DNA of 16,385 bases from JAQVEB01 sp028698105 (GCA_964293155.1 CAXYYA010000059.1:1-16385); one strand, 5' to 3'. Positions 1-7,994 are shown, numbered from the stretch's first letter. Program-made: numbers and translations. The notes: generated from the sequence alone by a model not told the origin.

Positions 1-85
1 GATTTGAAAATTAACTATGCACATTATGCTGCTTAATTATGAAAAGTTACTTATATTAATTAAGTAGTCTTTGTTTACTTCGTAA

Positions 86-137
86 CGCACGAATTGCAAA
101 TTCGCGCGAGCGAGGGACTATCGGCGCATAGTCTCCC
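86..137. repeat. REP-like pair of palindromes
   Basis: Two adjacent inverted repeats. The first (86-108) pairs CGCACGAATT with AATTCGCGCG around a 3-base GCA loop, with one A/C mismatch. The second (114-136) pairs GACTAT (116-121) with ATAGTC (128-133) around a 6-base loop; two more G-C pairs follow beyond a one-base bulge. No reading frame accounts for it. It lies just beyond the tdh terminator. The compact paired palindromes resemble REP-type intergenic elements, but copy number elsewhere in the genome cannot be seen here. Confidence 0.5.
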
Positions 138-173
138 AAAAAACCGCCCGAAAGCAATCACTTCCGGGCGGGT
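138..173 (-). terminator. Rho-independent terminator of tdh
   Basis: On the minus strand a GC-rich stem (CCGCCCG/CGGGCGG at 165-171 and 144-150) is followed at once by six T residues (138-143). It lies 24 bp past the tdh stop codon, so it should end the tdh transcript. Confidence 0.85.
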
Positions 174-195
174 ATATTATCGAGAAATAACCGGT

Positions 196-1221
196 TTATT
201 CCCAACTCAGGATCACTTTACCACATTGTCCGCTTTCCATCACATCAAATCCTTTCTGGAACTCGTCAATAGAAAAACGATGGGTAATGATCGGCGATAT
301 ATCCAATCCCGAAATCAGCATTTGCTCCATCTGATACCAGGTTTCCCACATTTCACGGCCGTAGATACCTTTGAGCGTGAGCGCTTTAAAGATGATCTCG
401 TTCCAGTCCACCCTGGTATCGTTGGGCAAAATGCCCAACAACGATATTTTGGAACCGTTGTACATGTGGTCTATCATATCGCGGAAAGCGATCGGTGAGC
501 CGGACATTTCCAATCCTACGTCGAAACCGGTCATTTTGAGCTTCTCAATTGCTTGATCGAGCGTCTCGCCTTTCGACGGGTTAATGGTGAGTGTGGCACC
601 CATTTTTTTCGCAATTTCCAGACGGTAATCGCTCAAATCGCTCACAACCACGAACCGTGCTCCGGCAAAACGACAAATAGCCGTTGCCATACTGCCGATC
701 AACCCTGCTCCGGTGATCAGCACGTCTTCCGCGATGAGCGGAAACGACAGCGCCGTGTGCGTGGCATTGCCGAACGGATCCATGATGGCGGCAATTTCAT
801 CGGGGATGCGTGGATCGAGTTTTACCACATTCTCGGCCGGAAGCGAGAGGTATTCGGCAAAAGCGCCATCGCGGTTCACTCCCACTCCAATGGTGTTTTC
901 GCACACGTGCAGCTTTCCCCGACGGCAATTGCGGCAATGGCCGCAGGCGATATGCCCCTCGCCCGTCACACGATCGCCTATTTTCAAGTTTTTCACACCG
1001 CTCCCCATATCCACGATCTCGCCCACGTATTCGTGACCGATGGTCATGGGCGTTTTTATGGTCTTCTGCGACCAATCGTCCCATTTATAAATGTGCAGAT
1101 CGGTACCGCAGATAGCGGTTTTCCTGATCTTTATCAATACTTCGTTTATACCGATGGAAGGAACCGGAACATCTTCCATCCAAATTCCCTTTTCGGGGCG
1201 TAATTTTACTAAGGCTTTCAT
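196..1221 (-). CDS. tdh: L-threonine 3-dehydrogenase, zinc-dependent
   Basis: This enzyme oxidises L-threonine to 2-amino-3-ketobutyrate with NAD+ in the cytoplasm, the first step of threonine breakdown to glycine and acetyl-CoA. At 341 residues it has the usual length for medium-chain zinc TDH. The catalytic zinc ligands appear as Cys38 (AICGTD) and His63-Glu64 (GHEYVG). The structural zinc site is Cys93, Cys96, Cys99 and Cys107. The Rossmann motif GAGLIG spans 171-176, and Asp195 at the end of the next strand fits NAD preference. The partner gene kbl lies upstream on the same strand, but a GxxExxY gene and repeats separate the two. The ATG start is the first of the frame and matches the family N-terminus MKALVK. 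A strong terminator follows. Related sorbitol or alcohol dehydrogenases are the alternative, but the kbl neighbour argues for TDH. Confidence 0.95.
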   Translation of the reverse strand: MKALVKLRPEKGIWMEDVPVPSIGINEVLIKIRKTAICGTDLHIYKWDDWSQKTIKTPMTIGHEYVGEIVDMGSGVKNLKIGDRVTGEGHIACGHCRNCRRGKLHVCENTIGVGVNRDGAFAEYLSLPAENVVKLDPRIPDEIAAIMDPFGNATHTALSFPLIAEDVLITGAGLIGSMATAICRFAGARFVVVSDLSDYRLEIAKKMGATLTINPSKGETLDQAIEKLKMTGFDVGLEMSGSPIAFRDMIDHMYNGSKISLLGILPNDTRVDWNEIIFKALTLKGIYGREMWETWYQMEQMLISGLDISPIITHRFSIDEFQKGFDVMESGQCGKVILSWE

Positions 1222-1240
1222 AATTAGTTATTTTTTTTTG

Positions 1241-1346
1241 AACCATTAAGGCATTAAGGAGCATTAAGTACCTTAATTATCTTCATTTCTTAATGGCTTT
1301 AGTTTTATTATTCATCGGGTAATAATCTCAAATTGATTTATTCTTT
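1241..1346. repeat. Repeat unit A with relict GxxExxY 3' end
   Basis: AT-rich unit beginning AACCATTAAGGCATTAAGG. Its outer arms AACCATTAAG (1241-1250) and CTTAATGGCT (1289-1298) form an imperfect inverted repeat. It aligns with unit B (from 1347) over about 88 bp with roughly eight differences, one of them a single-base indel. Its right part (1308-1328), read on minus, spells R-L-L-P-D-E-stop. These are the last residues of the neighbouring GxxExxY protein, so the unit is a duplicate of that gene's 3' end plus its downstream hairpin. Confidence 0.85.
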
Positions 1347-1414
1347 AACCATTAAGGCATTAAGGGGCATTAAATAGCCTTAATTATCTTAATTTCTTAA
1401 TGGTTTTAATTTTA
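1347..1414. repeat. Repeat unit B, directly after the GxxExxY stop
   Basis: This unit has near-perfect inverted arms: AACCATTAAG (1347-1356) and CTTAATGGTT (1396-1405). It lies immediately 3' of the GxxExxY stop codon (1415-1417). Similarity to unit A continues into the coding sequence up to about 1435. On the minus strand it could fold as a long weak AU-rich hairpin after the gene. Confidence 0.85.
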
Positions 1415-1822
1415 TTATTCGTCGGGCAATAATCTGAAATATTCATTCACAAACGGTTTGGATGACTTTGTAATATTATCTGTAAAGAAATTGATTAATA
1501 ACCCCTGAGGTTTTTGAAGTAATTTCATATACGTCAGCAACTGTGCTTCGAAAACAGGATGTATAGATTCTACAGCTTTTAGCTCAACAACTACCGTGTC
1601 ATTTACAAGTAGATCAAGCCTTAATTCGGTGTCCATCACCATATTTTCATAAATAACGGGTACGATAATTTGTTGCTCCACTTTGTAGCCATTTTTCACC
1701 AACTCGTATCGCAGACACTTTTCGTAAACGCTTTCAAGTAATCCGGGACCTAATGTTTTATGAACCTTAATGGCATATCCCATTATTTCATAAGACAGTT
1801 GAGTTACTTCTTTCTTTGTCAT
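1415..1822 (-). CDS. GxxExxY protein (PD-(D/E)XK-like)
   Basis: Small protein of 135 residues with the signature for which the family is named: Gly27-x-x-Glu30-x-x-Tyr33 in LGPGLLESVYE. Residues that could form a PD-(D/E)XK nuclease-type site are Asp70 (LRLD) and Glu80-Leu-Lys82 (VELKA), followed by a Gln94/Tyr98 helix (AQLLTYM). The family belongs to the PDDEXK_3 group and is common in Bacteroidota, often with several copies per genome. Its biological role is not established, and nuclease activity is inferred from the fold. It lies between kbl and tdh, two genes of one pathway, and is flanked by four related repeat units, which suggests it arrived as an insertion. The ATG start gives the typical N-terminus, with ELSYEIMGYAIKVHKTLG-like residues at 9-25. 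Confidence 0.93.
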   Translation of the reverse strand: MTKKEVTQLSYEIMGYAIKVHKTLGPGLLESVYEKCLRYELVKNGYKVEQQIIVPVIYENMVMDTELRLDLLVNDTVVVELKAVESIHPVFEAQLLTYMKLLQKPQGLLINFFTDNITKSSKPFVNEYFRLLPDE

Positions 1823-1830
1823 AAATTTTG

Positions 1831-1890
1831 AACCATTAAGGCATTAAGAAACATTGAGCAACTTTAATTATCTTCAGGTAATAATCTTTT
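1831..1890. repeat. Repeat unit C (deleted form) upstream of GxxExxY
   Basis: Begins with the same AACCATTAAGGCATTAAG as units A and B and continues through TTTAATTATCTTC (1862-1874). It then jumps straight to AGGTAATAATCT (1876-1887). Relative to unit A, about 35 bp including the right arm and the stop-codon region are missing. Read on minus, the junction spells R-L-L-P-E-D, a truncated echo of the GxxExxY C-terminus. It sits 8 bp before the gene's start codon and in the same orientation as A and B, so the gene lies between direct repeats. Confidence 0.8.
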
Positions 1891-1893
1891 TTT

Positions 1894-1956
1894 AATCATT
1901 AAGGAAATTAAGATGTTCATTAAGTTGCTCTTAATTTTCTTCATTCCTTAATGGTT
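1894..1956. repeat. Repeat unit D, diverged hairpin
   Basis: A diverged relative of the same family. Arms AATCATTAAG (1894-1903) and CTTAATGGTT (1947-1956) bracket AT-rich sequence with further ATTAAG/CTTAAT steps. It lies directly downstream of the kbl stop codon, so it may also act as a weak terminator or processing hairpin for kbl mRNA. Confidence 0.7.
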
Positions 1957-1964
1957 GATTTAAT

Positions 1965-3152
1965 TCAAATCACCCCTAACTTCTTACCGACTTTAACAAA
2001 CGCCGCAATGGCTTTGTCCAATTGTTCGCGATTGTGGCCGGCGGAAAGCTGTACGCGGATACGCGCCTGTTCTTTCGGCACCACCGGATAATAGAATCCG
2101 ATGACGTAAATGCCTTCATCCAGCAACTGAGCTGCAAATTCCTGCGACAGCTTGGCATCGTAAAGCATTACGGCGCATATAGCCGATTGCGTAGGCTTAA
2201 TATCGAAGTTAGCCTCCTTCATTTTGGCCACAAAATAGTCCACATTTTCGTGCAGGCGATCCTGCAGTTCGTTGGTCTCTTCCAACAGGTTGAATGCCTT
2301 GATGCCGGCGGCAGCCACGAGTGGCGGAATGGAGTTGGAGAACAGATACGGGCGCGAGCGTTGGCGCAACATATCAATGATCTCTTTGCGTCCGGTGGTG
2401 AATCCGCCAATAGCTCCGCCAAAGGCTTTGCCGAGGGTTCCGGTGATGATATCCACTTTTCCCATCACGTTGAATTGTTCGCTCACACCTTTTCCGGTTT
2501 TGCCTACAACACCCGCCGAATGGCTTTCGTCAACCATCACGAGGGCATCGTATTTTTCGGCCAGTTCCATGATTTTATCGAGTGGAGCCACGTTGCCGTC
2601 CATTGAAAAAACACCGTCGGTGGCGATAATGCGGAAACGTTGTGCCTGTGCTTGTTTCAGTTTATCTTCCAGATCGGCCATATCGGCGTTGGCGTAGCGA
2701 TAGCGTTGTGCTTTGCACAAACGTACGCCGTCAATAATGGATGCGTGGTTCAGCGCATCGGAGATAATGGCGTCTTCTTCGGTTAAAAGCGGTTCAAACA
2801 GCCCGCCGTTGGCATCAAAACAGGCTGCGTAAAGGATCGTGTCTTCAGTTTTGAAGAAACGGCTGATGGTGCTCTCCAGTTCTTTGTGGTAATCCTGCGT
2901 TCCGCAAATGAAGCGAACGGACGACATGCCGTATCCGCGTTCGTCGAGGGCTTTTTTGGCGGCATTGATCAGTTGCTGATTATCCGATAAACCAAGGTAG
3001 TTGTTGGCGCAGAAGTTGAGTACTTCCTGACCCGATTGTACTTTAATTTCCGCTTTTTGCGGCGTTACAATGATCCTTTCATTTTTGTACAGGCCTGCTT
3101 CTTTTATGGCGGTTAACTCGTCTTGCAGGTGTTTTTGCATTTTTCCGAACAT
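1965..3152 (-). CDS. kbl: Glycine C-acetyltransferase (2-amino-3-ketobutyrate CoA ligase)
   Basis: PLP enzyme of the alpha-oxoamine synthase family. It splits 2-amino-3-ketobutyrate, the TDH product, with CoA into glycine and acetyl-CoA. At 395 residues it has the family's normal length. The PLP-binding lysine is Lys242 in TGTLGKAFGG, the cofactor-contacting motif DESHSAG is at 208-214, and HASIIDG is at 136-142. The N-terminal FCANNYLGL (48-56) is typical of this enzyme. Serine palmitoyltransferase and AONS are relatives, but the close match to Kbl motifs and the nearby tdh make glycine acetyltransferase the best call. kbl precedes tdh on minus; 743 bp of GxxExxY gene and repeats now lie between them. 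The gene is separated from rmuC upstream by 85 bp with no clear promoter box. Confidence 0.97.
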   Translation of the reverse strand: MFGKMQKHLQDELTAIKEAGLYKNERIIVTPQKAEIKVQSGQEVLNFCANNYLGLSDNQQLINAAKKALDERGYGMSSVRFICGTQDYHKELESTISRFFKTEDTILYAACFDANGGLFEPLLTEEDAIISDALNHASIIDGVRLCKAQRYRYANADMADLEDKLKQAQAQRFRIIATDGVFSMDGNVAPLDKIMELAEKYDALVMVDESHSAGVVGKTGKGVSEQFNVMGKVDIITGTLGKAFGGAIGGFTTGRKEIIDMLRQRSRPYLFSNSIPPLVAAAGIKAFNLLEETNELQDRLHENVDYFVAKMKEANFDIKPTQSAICAVMLYDAKLSQEFAAQLLDEGIYVIGFYYPVVPKEQARIRVQLSAGHNREQLDKAIAAFVKVGKKLGVI

Positions 3153-3237
3153 AGGTTTCTTATTTTTAATTGATTACAAAATACTAAAATCTGTTTTTCC
3201 GCTAAGGAATGAAGAAAAAGTTTATCCGCAATACGTT

Positions 3238-4740
3238 TTACTCTGCTTCATCCAGCAACGATTGCGGCAATTCTTTTTTTGCTTTCACACCCAATTCGCG
3301 CAATTTTTCGGCCTGGCCGATAAGGTTCCCACGCCCCGAGGAAAGCTGTTTGAAAGCGGTATCGTAGCTGTTGCGTGCGCGCTCCAGATGCCGGTCTATA
3401 TCGTTCATGGAATCCACGAAATTCACCAATTTATCATACAACGCTGCGCCACGTTCCGCAATGTCTATCGCGTTGCGATTCTGATATTCGCGCTTCCACA
3501 GATCAACGATGAGTTTTAGCGCGGCAATGAGATTCGTTGGACTGATGAGCAGGATTTTCTTTTCGTAAGCATATTGCCAAAGCGATTCTTCGTGCTGCAA
3601 CGCCAGCAGGTAAGCCGGTTCGTTGGGGATGAACATCATCACGAAATCCAGCGTTTCGGCATAATCCTGATAGCTCTTGCGACTTAGTTCGTCAATATGT
3701 TTCCGGACAGAACGTAAATGATTGTTAAGCAATTGCTTTTGTTCTTCGGGATTGTTGCTTGCCACATAATTGGCGTAAGCCGTGAGCGATACTTTGGAGT
3801 CTATAATTACCTTGCGGTCGTCGGGATAAGCGATAATGACATCGGGCTGCATTTTACTGCCGTCGTCGTTGGTGAAGTAATTTCCGTCCACATCTTTCAG
3901 GTACTCCTGCACGAAATATTCGCGACCGAGCACCAAACCGGATCGTTCCAGAATATTTTCGAGGATCATCTGTCCCCAATCGCCCTGCGTTTTGGAGCTG
4001 CCTTTCAGCGCATTGGTGAGATTTGTGGCCTCTTCGCTGATCTTCTGATTGAGCAACGCCAGCTTTTTCACCTCTTCGCCCAGCGAAAAGCGTTCCTTAG
4101 CTTCGGTTACATAAACTTCCTCCACCTTTTTTCGAAAGGAATCGAGATTCTCGCCCAAGGGTTTCAGAATGGAATCCAGGTTATCCCGATTAAGTTTGGT
4201 GAATTTTTCGGTTTTCTCGTCCAGTATTTTTGCGGCAATGTTTTCAAATTCCAGGTTAAACTGCTTGCGCAATTCTTCCATTTCGGTTTTTTGCGTTTCG
4301 AGTTTCTCCAAAAGTGACTTATTGTCAGCAATAAACGTTGCAAGAGACTTGTTAGTTTCGTTGTGTTCTTCGGTTTTGGTTTTTAAGTCCGATTTAAATT
4401 GCCCGATGTCTTCCAATTGATTTTTAATGGTTTCGTTGGCTGCATTCAGGTTTGCCGATACGGTGGAAATATTTCGTTCGAAATCCTGTATTTCCTCCTG
4501 CAACCGCTCCGAACGTTCTTTGTATGCCGTTATTTCCTTTTTAAGCTCAGCTTCGTCTTCCTGCATGGCATTGATCTTCTCCCGTGAAACGATCAACTCC
4601 GTGTTGAGCGAATTGTTCCTTTCGGAAAGCGCTTCAAACTCCTTTTTCGAAACCGATTTCGATTTAACGAGCAACGAGGCAATGATCCACGCAAGAACCC
4701 CGCCAACCAAAAAACCACCAAGAATATAGAGTAAATTCAT
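3238..4740 (-). CDS. rmuC: DNA recombination protein RmuC
   Basis: RmuC family protein of 500 residues, associated in E. coli with limiting inversion events between repeated sequences. One N-terminal membrane helix (about 4-25) is followed by a long charged coiled coil (about 30-200). The conserved RmuC core then runs from about 220 to 470. Visible core motifs are GDWGQMILENILERSGL (253-269), QPD (298-300) with IIDSKVSLTAY (312-322), an arrangement like a PD-(D/E)XK nuclease site with Asp314 and Lys316, and FIPNEPAYLLAL (370-381). The membrane anchor plus coiled coil suggests the catalytic part projects into the cytoplasm from the membrane. The gene follows ribBA by 34 bp on the same strand and is probably co-transcribed with it. 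Nuclease activity is inferred from the fold. Confidence 0.95.
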   Translation of the reverse strand: MNLLYILGGFLVGGVLAWIIASLLVKSKSVSKKEFEALSERNNSLNTELIVSREKINAMQEDEAELKKEITAYKERSERLQEEIQDFERNISTVSANLNAANETIKNQLEDIGQFKSDLKTKTEEHNETNKSLATFIADNKSLLEKLETQKTEMEELRKQFNLEFENIAAKILDEKTEKFTKLNRDNLDSILKPLGENLDSFRKKVEEVYVTEAKERFSLGEEVKKLALLNQKISEEATNLTNALKGSSKTQGDWGQMILENILERSGLVLGREYFVQEYLKDVDGNYFTNDDGSKMQPDVIIAYPDDRKVIIDSKVSLTAYANYVASNNPEEQKQLLNNHLRSVRKHIDELSRKSYQDYAETLDFVMMFIPNEPAYLLALQHEESLWQYAYEKKILLISPTNLIAALKLIVDLWKREYQNRNAIDIAERGAALYDKLVNFVDSMNDIDRHLERARNSYDTAFKQLSSGRGNLIGQAEKLRELGVKAKKELPQSLLDEAE

Positions 4741-4774
4741 TGTTTAAATATCGCCTGTATCTTTCAGATTTATA

Positions 4775-5992
4775 TTATCTTACATTGTTCAATAAGTGTC
4801 CCATTCTCTTCTTTTTCGTTTCCATGTAAAACTTGTTGAACTTATTGGGTTCAATTTCCAGCGGAATGTTTTCTACGACTTCCAATCCGTAGGATTCCAA
4901 ACCGATACGCTTGACGGGATTGTTGCTCATAAGTTTCATTTTTCTCACCCCCAAACTACGGAGAATTTGCGCGCCAACGCCGTAATCGCGTTCATCGGCC
5001 TGATAGCCGAGGTGCAAATTGGCATCCACCGTATCCATGCCTTCTTCCTGAAGTTTATATGCCGCAACTTTTGCCATGAGCCCAATGCCGCGCCCTTCCT
5101 GATTGAGGTAGATCAATACGCCTTTATCGGCTTTTTCTATCATTTCCAGCGCTTTGTGCAGTTGGTCGCCGCATTCGCACCGCATGGAGCCGAATATATC
5201 GCCGGTAATGCACGAAGAGTGCACCCGCACCAAAATGGGTTCGTTTGGCGTCCATTCTCCTTTGATCAATGCCACGTGCTCCTGCCCTGTTGCCGTTTGC
5301 AGGAAGGGTATCATCTTAAAATCGCCGTATTTGGTAGGCAGATGTACTTCTTCACCGCGCTCGATCAGCGATTCGGTTTGTAAGCGGTACCTGATCAGAT
5401 CGGCAACGGAAACGATTTTGAGATCGAAGGTCTTTGCCATTTCCATCAACTCGGGTAAACGCGCCATGGAGCCATCTTCTTTCTTTATTTCGGCCAGCGC
5501 GCCGGCGGGATACAATCCGGCCAGCCGTGCCAGATCAATGGTTGCCTCAGTATGGCCTGCCCTGCGAAGCACACCTTTTGTTTGCGCCCGCAGCGGAAAA
5601 ATGTGTCCCGGACGGCCTAAATCCTCCGGCTTTGTTTCCTCGCGCGTGAGCGCCAGAACGGTTTGTGCGCGGTCATAAGCCGAAATACCGGTTGTGCAGC
5701 CGTGCGTGAGCAAATCAATGGATACGGTAAAGGGTGTGGCGTGGATGGACGTGTTGTTTACAACCATCATGGGAAGATCGAGTTGTTCAGCCCTTTCTTT
5801 TGTGATGGGCGTGCAAATGAGCCCGCGGGCATGCGTTTCCAGAAAATTGATTTTTTCGGGCGTAATACATTCTGCGGCAATGATCAAATCGCCTTCATTT
5901 TCACGATCTTCATCGTCAACCACGATCACAAAATTCCCTTTTTTAAATTCTTCAATAGCTTCCTCTATCGTATTCAGTTGAAATTCTTTCAT
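4775..5992 (-). CDS. ribBA: Bifunctional DHBP synthase / GTP cyclohydrolase II
   Basis: Catalyses both entry reactions of riboflavin synthesis. The N-terminal RibB domain (about 1-200) makes 3,4-dihydroxy-2-butanone 4-phosphate from ribulose 5-phosphate. The C-terminal RibA domain (about 205-400) opens GTP. RibB motifs are DDEDRENEGDL (26-36) and HGCTTGISAYDR (97-108). RibA shows the zinc ligands Cys261, Cys272 and Cys274 within RVHSSCITGD and MRCECGDQ, plus NQEGRGIGL (297-305). Both active sites look intact, and 405 residues is the standard fused length. The gene lies 27 bp after the LptF/G-like permease and 34 bp before rmuC on the same strand, so it is probably part of one transcript. No FMN riboswitch is possible in the 27-bp gap, and none is seen upstream of the first gene. 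Confidence 0.97.
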   Translation of the reverse strand: MKEFQLNTIEEAIEEFKKGNFVIVVDDEDRENEGDLIIAAECITPEKINFLETHARGLICTPITKERAEQLDLPMMVVNNTSIHATPFTVSIDLLTHGCTTGISAYDRAQTVLALTREETKPEDLGRPGHIFPLRAQTKGVLRRAGHTEATIDLARLAGLYPAGALAEIKKEDGSMARLPELMEMAKTFDLKIVSVADLIRYRLQTESLIERGEEVHLPTKYGDFKMIPFLQTATGQEHVALIKGEWTPNEPILVRVHSSCITGDIFGSMRCECGDQLHKALEMIEKADKGVLIYLNQEGRGIGLMAKVAAYKLQEEGMDTVDANLHLGYQADERDYGVGAQILRSLGVRKMKLMSNNPVKRIGLESYGLEVVENIPLEIEPNKFNKFYMETKKKRMGHLLNNVR

Positions 5993-6019
5993 ATCTTTTT
6001 TTCAATTTTATCAAATAAT

Positions 6020-7957
6020 TTAGTTGCCATTCGTAGCGGCGTCAACGAGCATGGTGAGTTCGGAACTTAATGCCCGTACCTCTATAAGGTCTTTAGCAAT
6101 CCTTCTTTCGAAAAAATACGAAAGCAACTTAAACACAATACCCACCGGAAATACATACATCAATAACCTTGCCATTGTGGAATCGGGCGTAAACGGACGT
6201 TGATTGTTTATCAACACCGGATACTCCTCGGCTTTGCGAAGAATCTCGAGGCTCCGTGAGTTGGATAAGGTGTTTAGCATTGTTTCTATGTTTGTTTTAA
6301 TCACCTGCAATTGTTTATCATACTCTTTATCAGTCCAGTATGTCTTGTATCCGAGAGTGCTGTAAGAAGTGAGGTAACCATCAATTTGGTTCGACAATTT
6401 CTGCAAAGAAGCATGAAACTCGCCGTACGAAGGCAACTCTATCACCACTTCTTTTGGCGGATAGCTTCTTTTTTCGCGAATGAAGAATATTTTTTTGAAA
6501 AATGAAACGTAGGTGTCGGCGTTCATGATTACCGAATCGTTCATCGCCTTATAGGTTAAAAATACGCCCAAAGGAAGCAGAATCATGGAACTGAACCACA
6601 TGCCTGCCCAGTGCGCCCAGACGCCATCACGGGTCATTTTGTAACCCACGTTGTCCAAAATATAGTAGATGATAAACAGGATTACCGAAATCACGATCGG
6701 CATTCCCAGCCCGCCTTTACGAACAATGGAACCGAGCGGCGCGCCGATAAAGAAAAACACAATGCAGGCAAACGGCAGGGTGAACTTGCGATGCCACTCA
6801 ATCCAGTGCCGGTTGAGGATGCGCTGTGTGGATGTTTTGGACATGGAGCGGAACAGGAACTCGTTGCTGTTGTTATCGGCCTTCATGTAGGCATTTTGCA
6901 GGATGGTTGATTTCATTTGTAAGTCTTTGGATGCCAGAAGCGAATCGGGACTTACGATCTTGATCTTTTCTCCTGCCTTTATGATGGAATCTTTTTCGGT
7001 AGCGGGATAACTGTTTCTAAAATTCAGGTAAGAATAGTCTCTCATCATCTTCCGGTCAATCACGTTCACGCTGTCAATCTGATACTTCATGGAATCAATG
7101 GATTTCATTAACTGGCCGAGGTCTTTCGATACGTAATTGCTCGAAGAGCTGCCTTCGATCATGGAATCGTCCAACCGGTTGAAATTGGCATCGAATTGAA
7201 TGATCATTTGCTTTCGTTTGAAATTTTCCCTCGCATACGGCACGAATTGCGATGTTGTTGTGTTGGACATGGTTCCTCCGTCGAAATTCCGGAACTGTTG
7301 CCCGTCGTACATGGTGAAAACCAGTGAAAGTTTGTCTTCCGCCATTTTCATTTTTGCCGAATCGCACATGATCACGGCAATTTGATCAATGCTGTTCTTC
7401 GATACATCGTAAATCATAACATCGTACAGCATACCGGTTTCCCGGTCTTTGCGGTTCACGTATATGTTATAGCCATCAATGCCTTTGTAGAAGACACCTT
7501 CGGGGATGTCCAACTCGGGTGATTTTTGCCTGATGGAAATCAGCAGTGAGTAAAATTTCGTTTGAATTTTGGGCATCGCATCGTTTTGAAAGAAAAAAGC
7601 GCCGATGCTGATGAAAATAATCAAAACGGTGAGTGGCCACATGGTCCGTAATAAGGGTATTCCGGACGATTTTATAGACAGAAGCTCCAGGTCTTCTCCC
7701 AAATTTCCGAAAACCATGAGGGAGGCCAGCAGAATGGACAACGGCAATGCCAGCGGAATAAGGTTAAGAGCGGCATACCAAAACATTTCGGCTATAACCT
7801 TTATCTCCAACCCTTTACCAACCATGTCGGCAATGTATTTCCAGAGAAATTGCATCAACACCAAAAAAAGGCATATCGCAAAAGTCATCAGGAACAGAGG
7901 GAGAAAAGTTTGCAACAAATAGCTGTCAAGCCGTTTTATGTGGATTTTTTTGCTCAT
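6020..7957 (-). CDS. LptF/LptG family permease (YjgP/YjgQ), extended form
   Basis: Inner-membrane permease of the lipopolysaccharide export ABC transporter (LptB2FG). It passes LPS from the membrane to the periplasmic bridge. N-terminal helices lie at about 15-39, 58-83 and 105-124. The cytoplasmic coupling segment GEDLELLSIKSSGIPLLR (87-104) is strongly characteristic. A periplasmic jellyroll-type region (about 140-260) follows, and then helices at about 393-411, 418-436 and 450-468. At 645 residues it is far longer than the roughly 360 of E. coli LptF or LptG. It has extra soluble sequence between about 260 and 390 and a C-terminal extension (about 490-645) ending in another hydrophobic stretch (597-614). 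Such long forms are known in Bacteroidota. F and G cannot be told apart here. It is the first gene of the permease-ribBA-rmuC series, with a TATCTTTG box 38 bp upstream. Confidence 0.9.
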   Translation of the reverse strand: MSKKIHIKRLDSYLLQTFLPLFLMTFAICLFLVLMQFLWKYIADMVGKGLEIKVIAEMFWYAALNLIPLALPLSILLASLMVFGNLGEDLELLSIKSSGIPLLRTMWPLTVLIIFISIGAFFFQNDAMPKIQTKFYSLLISIRQKSPELDIPEGVFYKGIDGYNIYVNRKDRETGMLYDVMIYDVSKNSIDQIAVIMCDSAKMKMAEDKLSLVFTMYDGQQFRNFDGGTMSNTTTSQFVPYARENFKRKQMIIQFDANFNRLDDSMIEGSSSSNYVSKDLGQLMKSIDSMKYQIDSVNVIDRKMMRDYSYLNFRNSYPATEKDSIIKAGEKIKIVSPDSLLASKDLQMKSTILQNAYMKADNNSNEFLFRSMSKTSTQRILNRHWIEWHRKFTLPFACIVFFFIGAPLGSIVRKGGLGMPIVISVILFIIYYILDNVGYKMTRDGVWAHWAGMWFSSMILLPLGVFLTYKAMNDSVIMNADTYVSFFKKIFFIREKRSYPPKEVVIELPSYGEFHASLQKLSNQIDGYLTSYSTLGYKTYWTDKEYDKQLQVIKTNIETMLNTLSNSRSLEILRKAEEYPVLINNQRPFTPDSTMARLLMYVFPVGIVFKLLSYFFERRIAKDLIEVRALSSELTMLVDAATNGN

Positions 7958-7994
7958 GTAAAGATAAACCGAAAGCCTCTTTAGTTTTAGTGCA

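Noticed and set aside
553..1203. Long plus-strand open frame opposite tdh
   Set aside because: It lies entirely antisense to tdh, which has full family motifs. The translated product shows no recognisable domain.
1241..1956. Recurring AACCATTAAG units as a CRISPR array
   Set aside because: There are only four units at irregular spacing, a gene lies between them, the similarity includes coding sequence, and no unique spacers of constant length exist.
5993..6019. FMN riboswitch ahead of ribBA
   Set aside because: Only 27 bp separate ribBA from the upstream permease, far too short for the element, and none of its conserved segments is seen.
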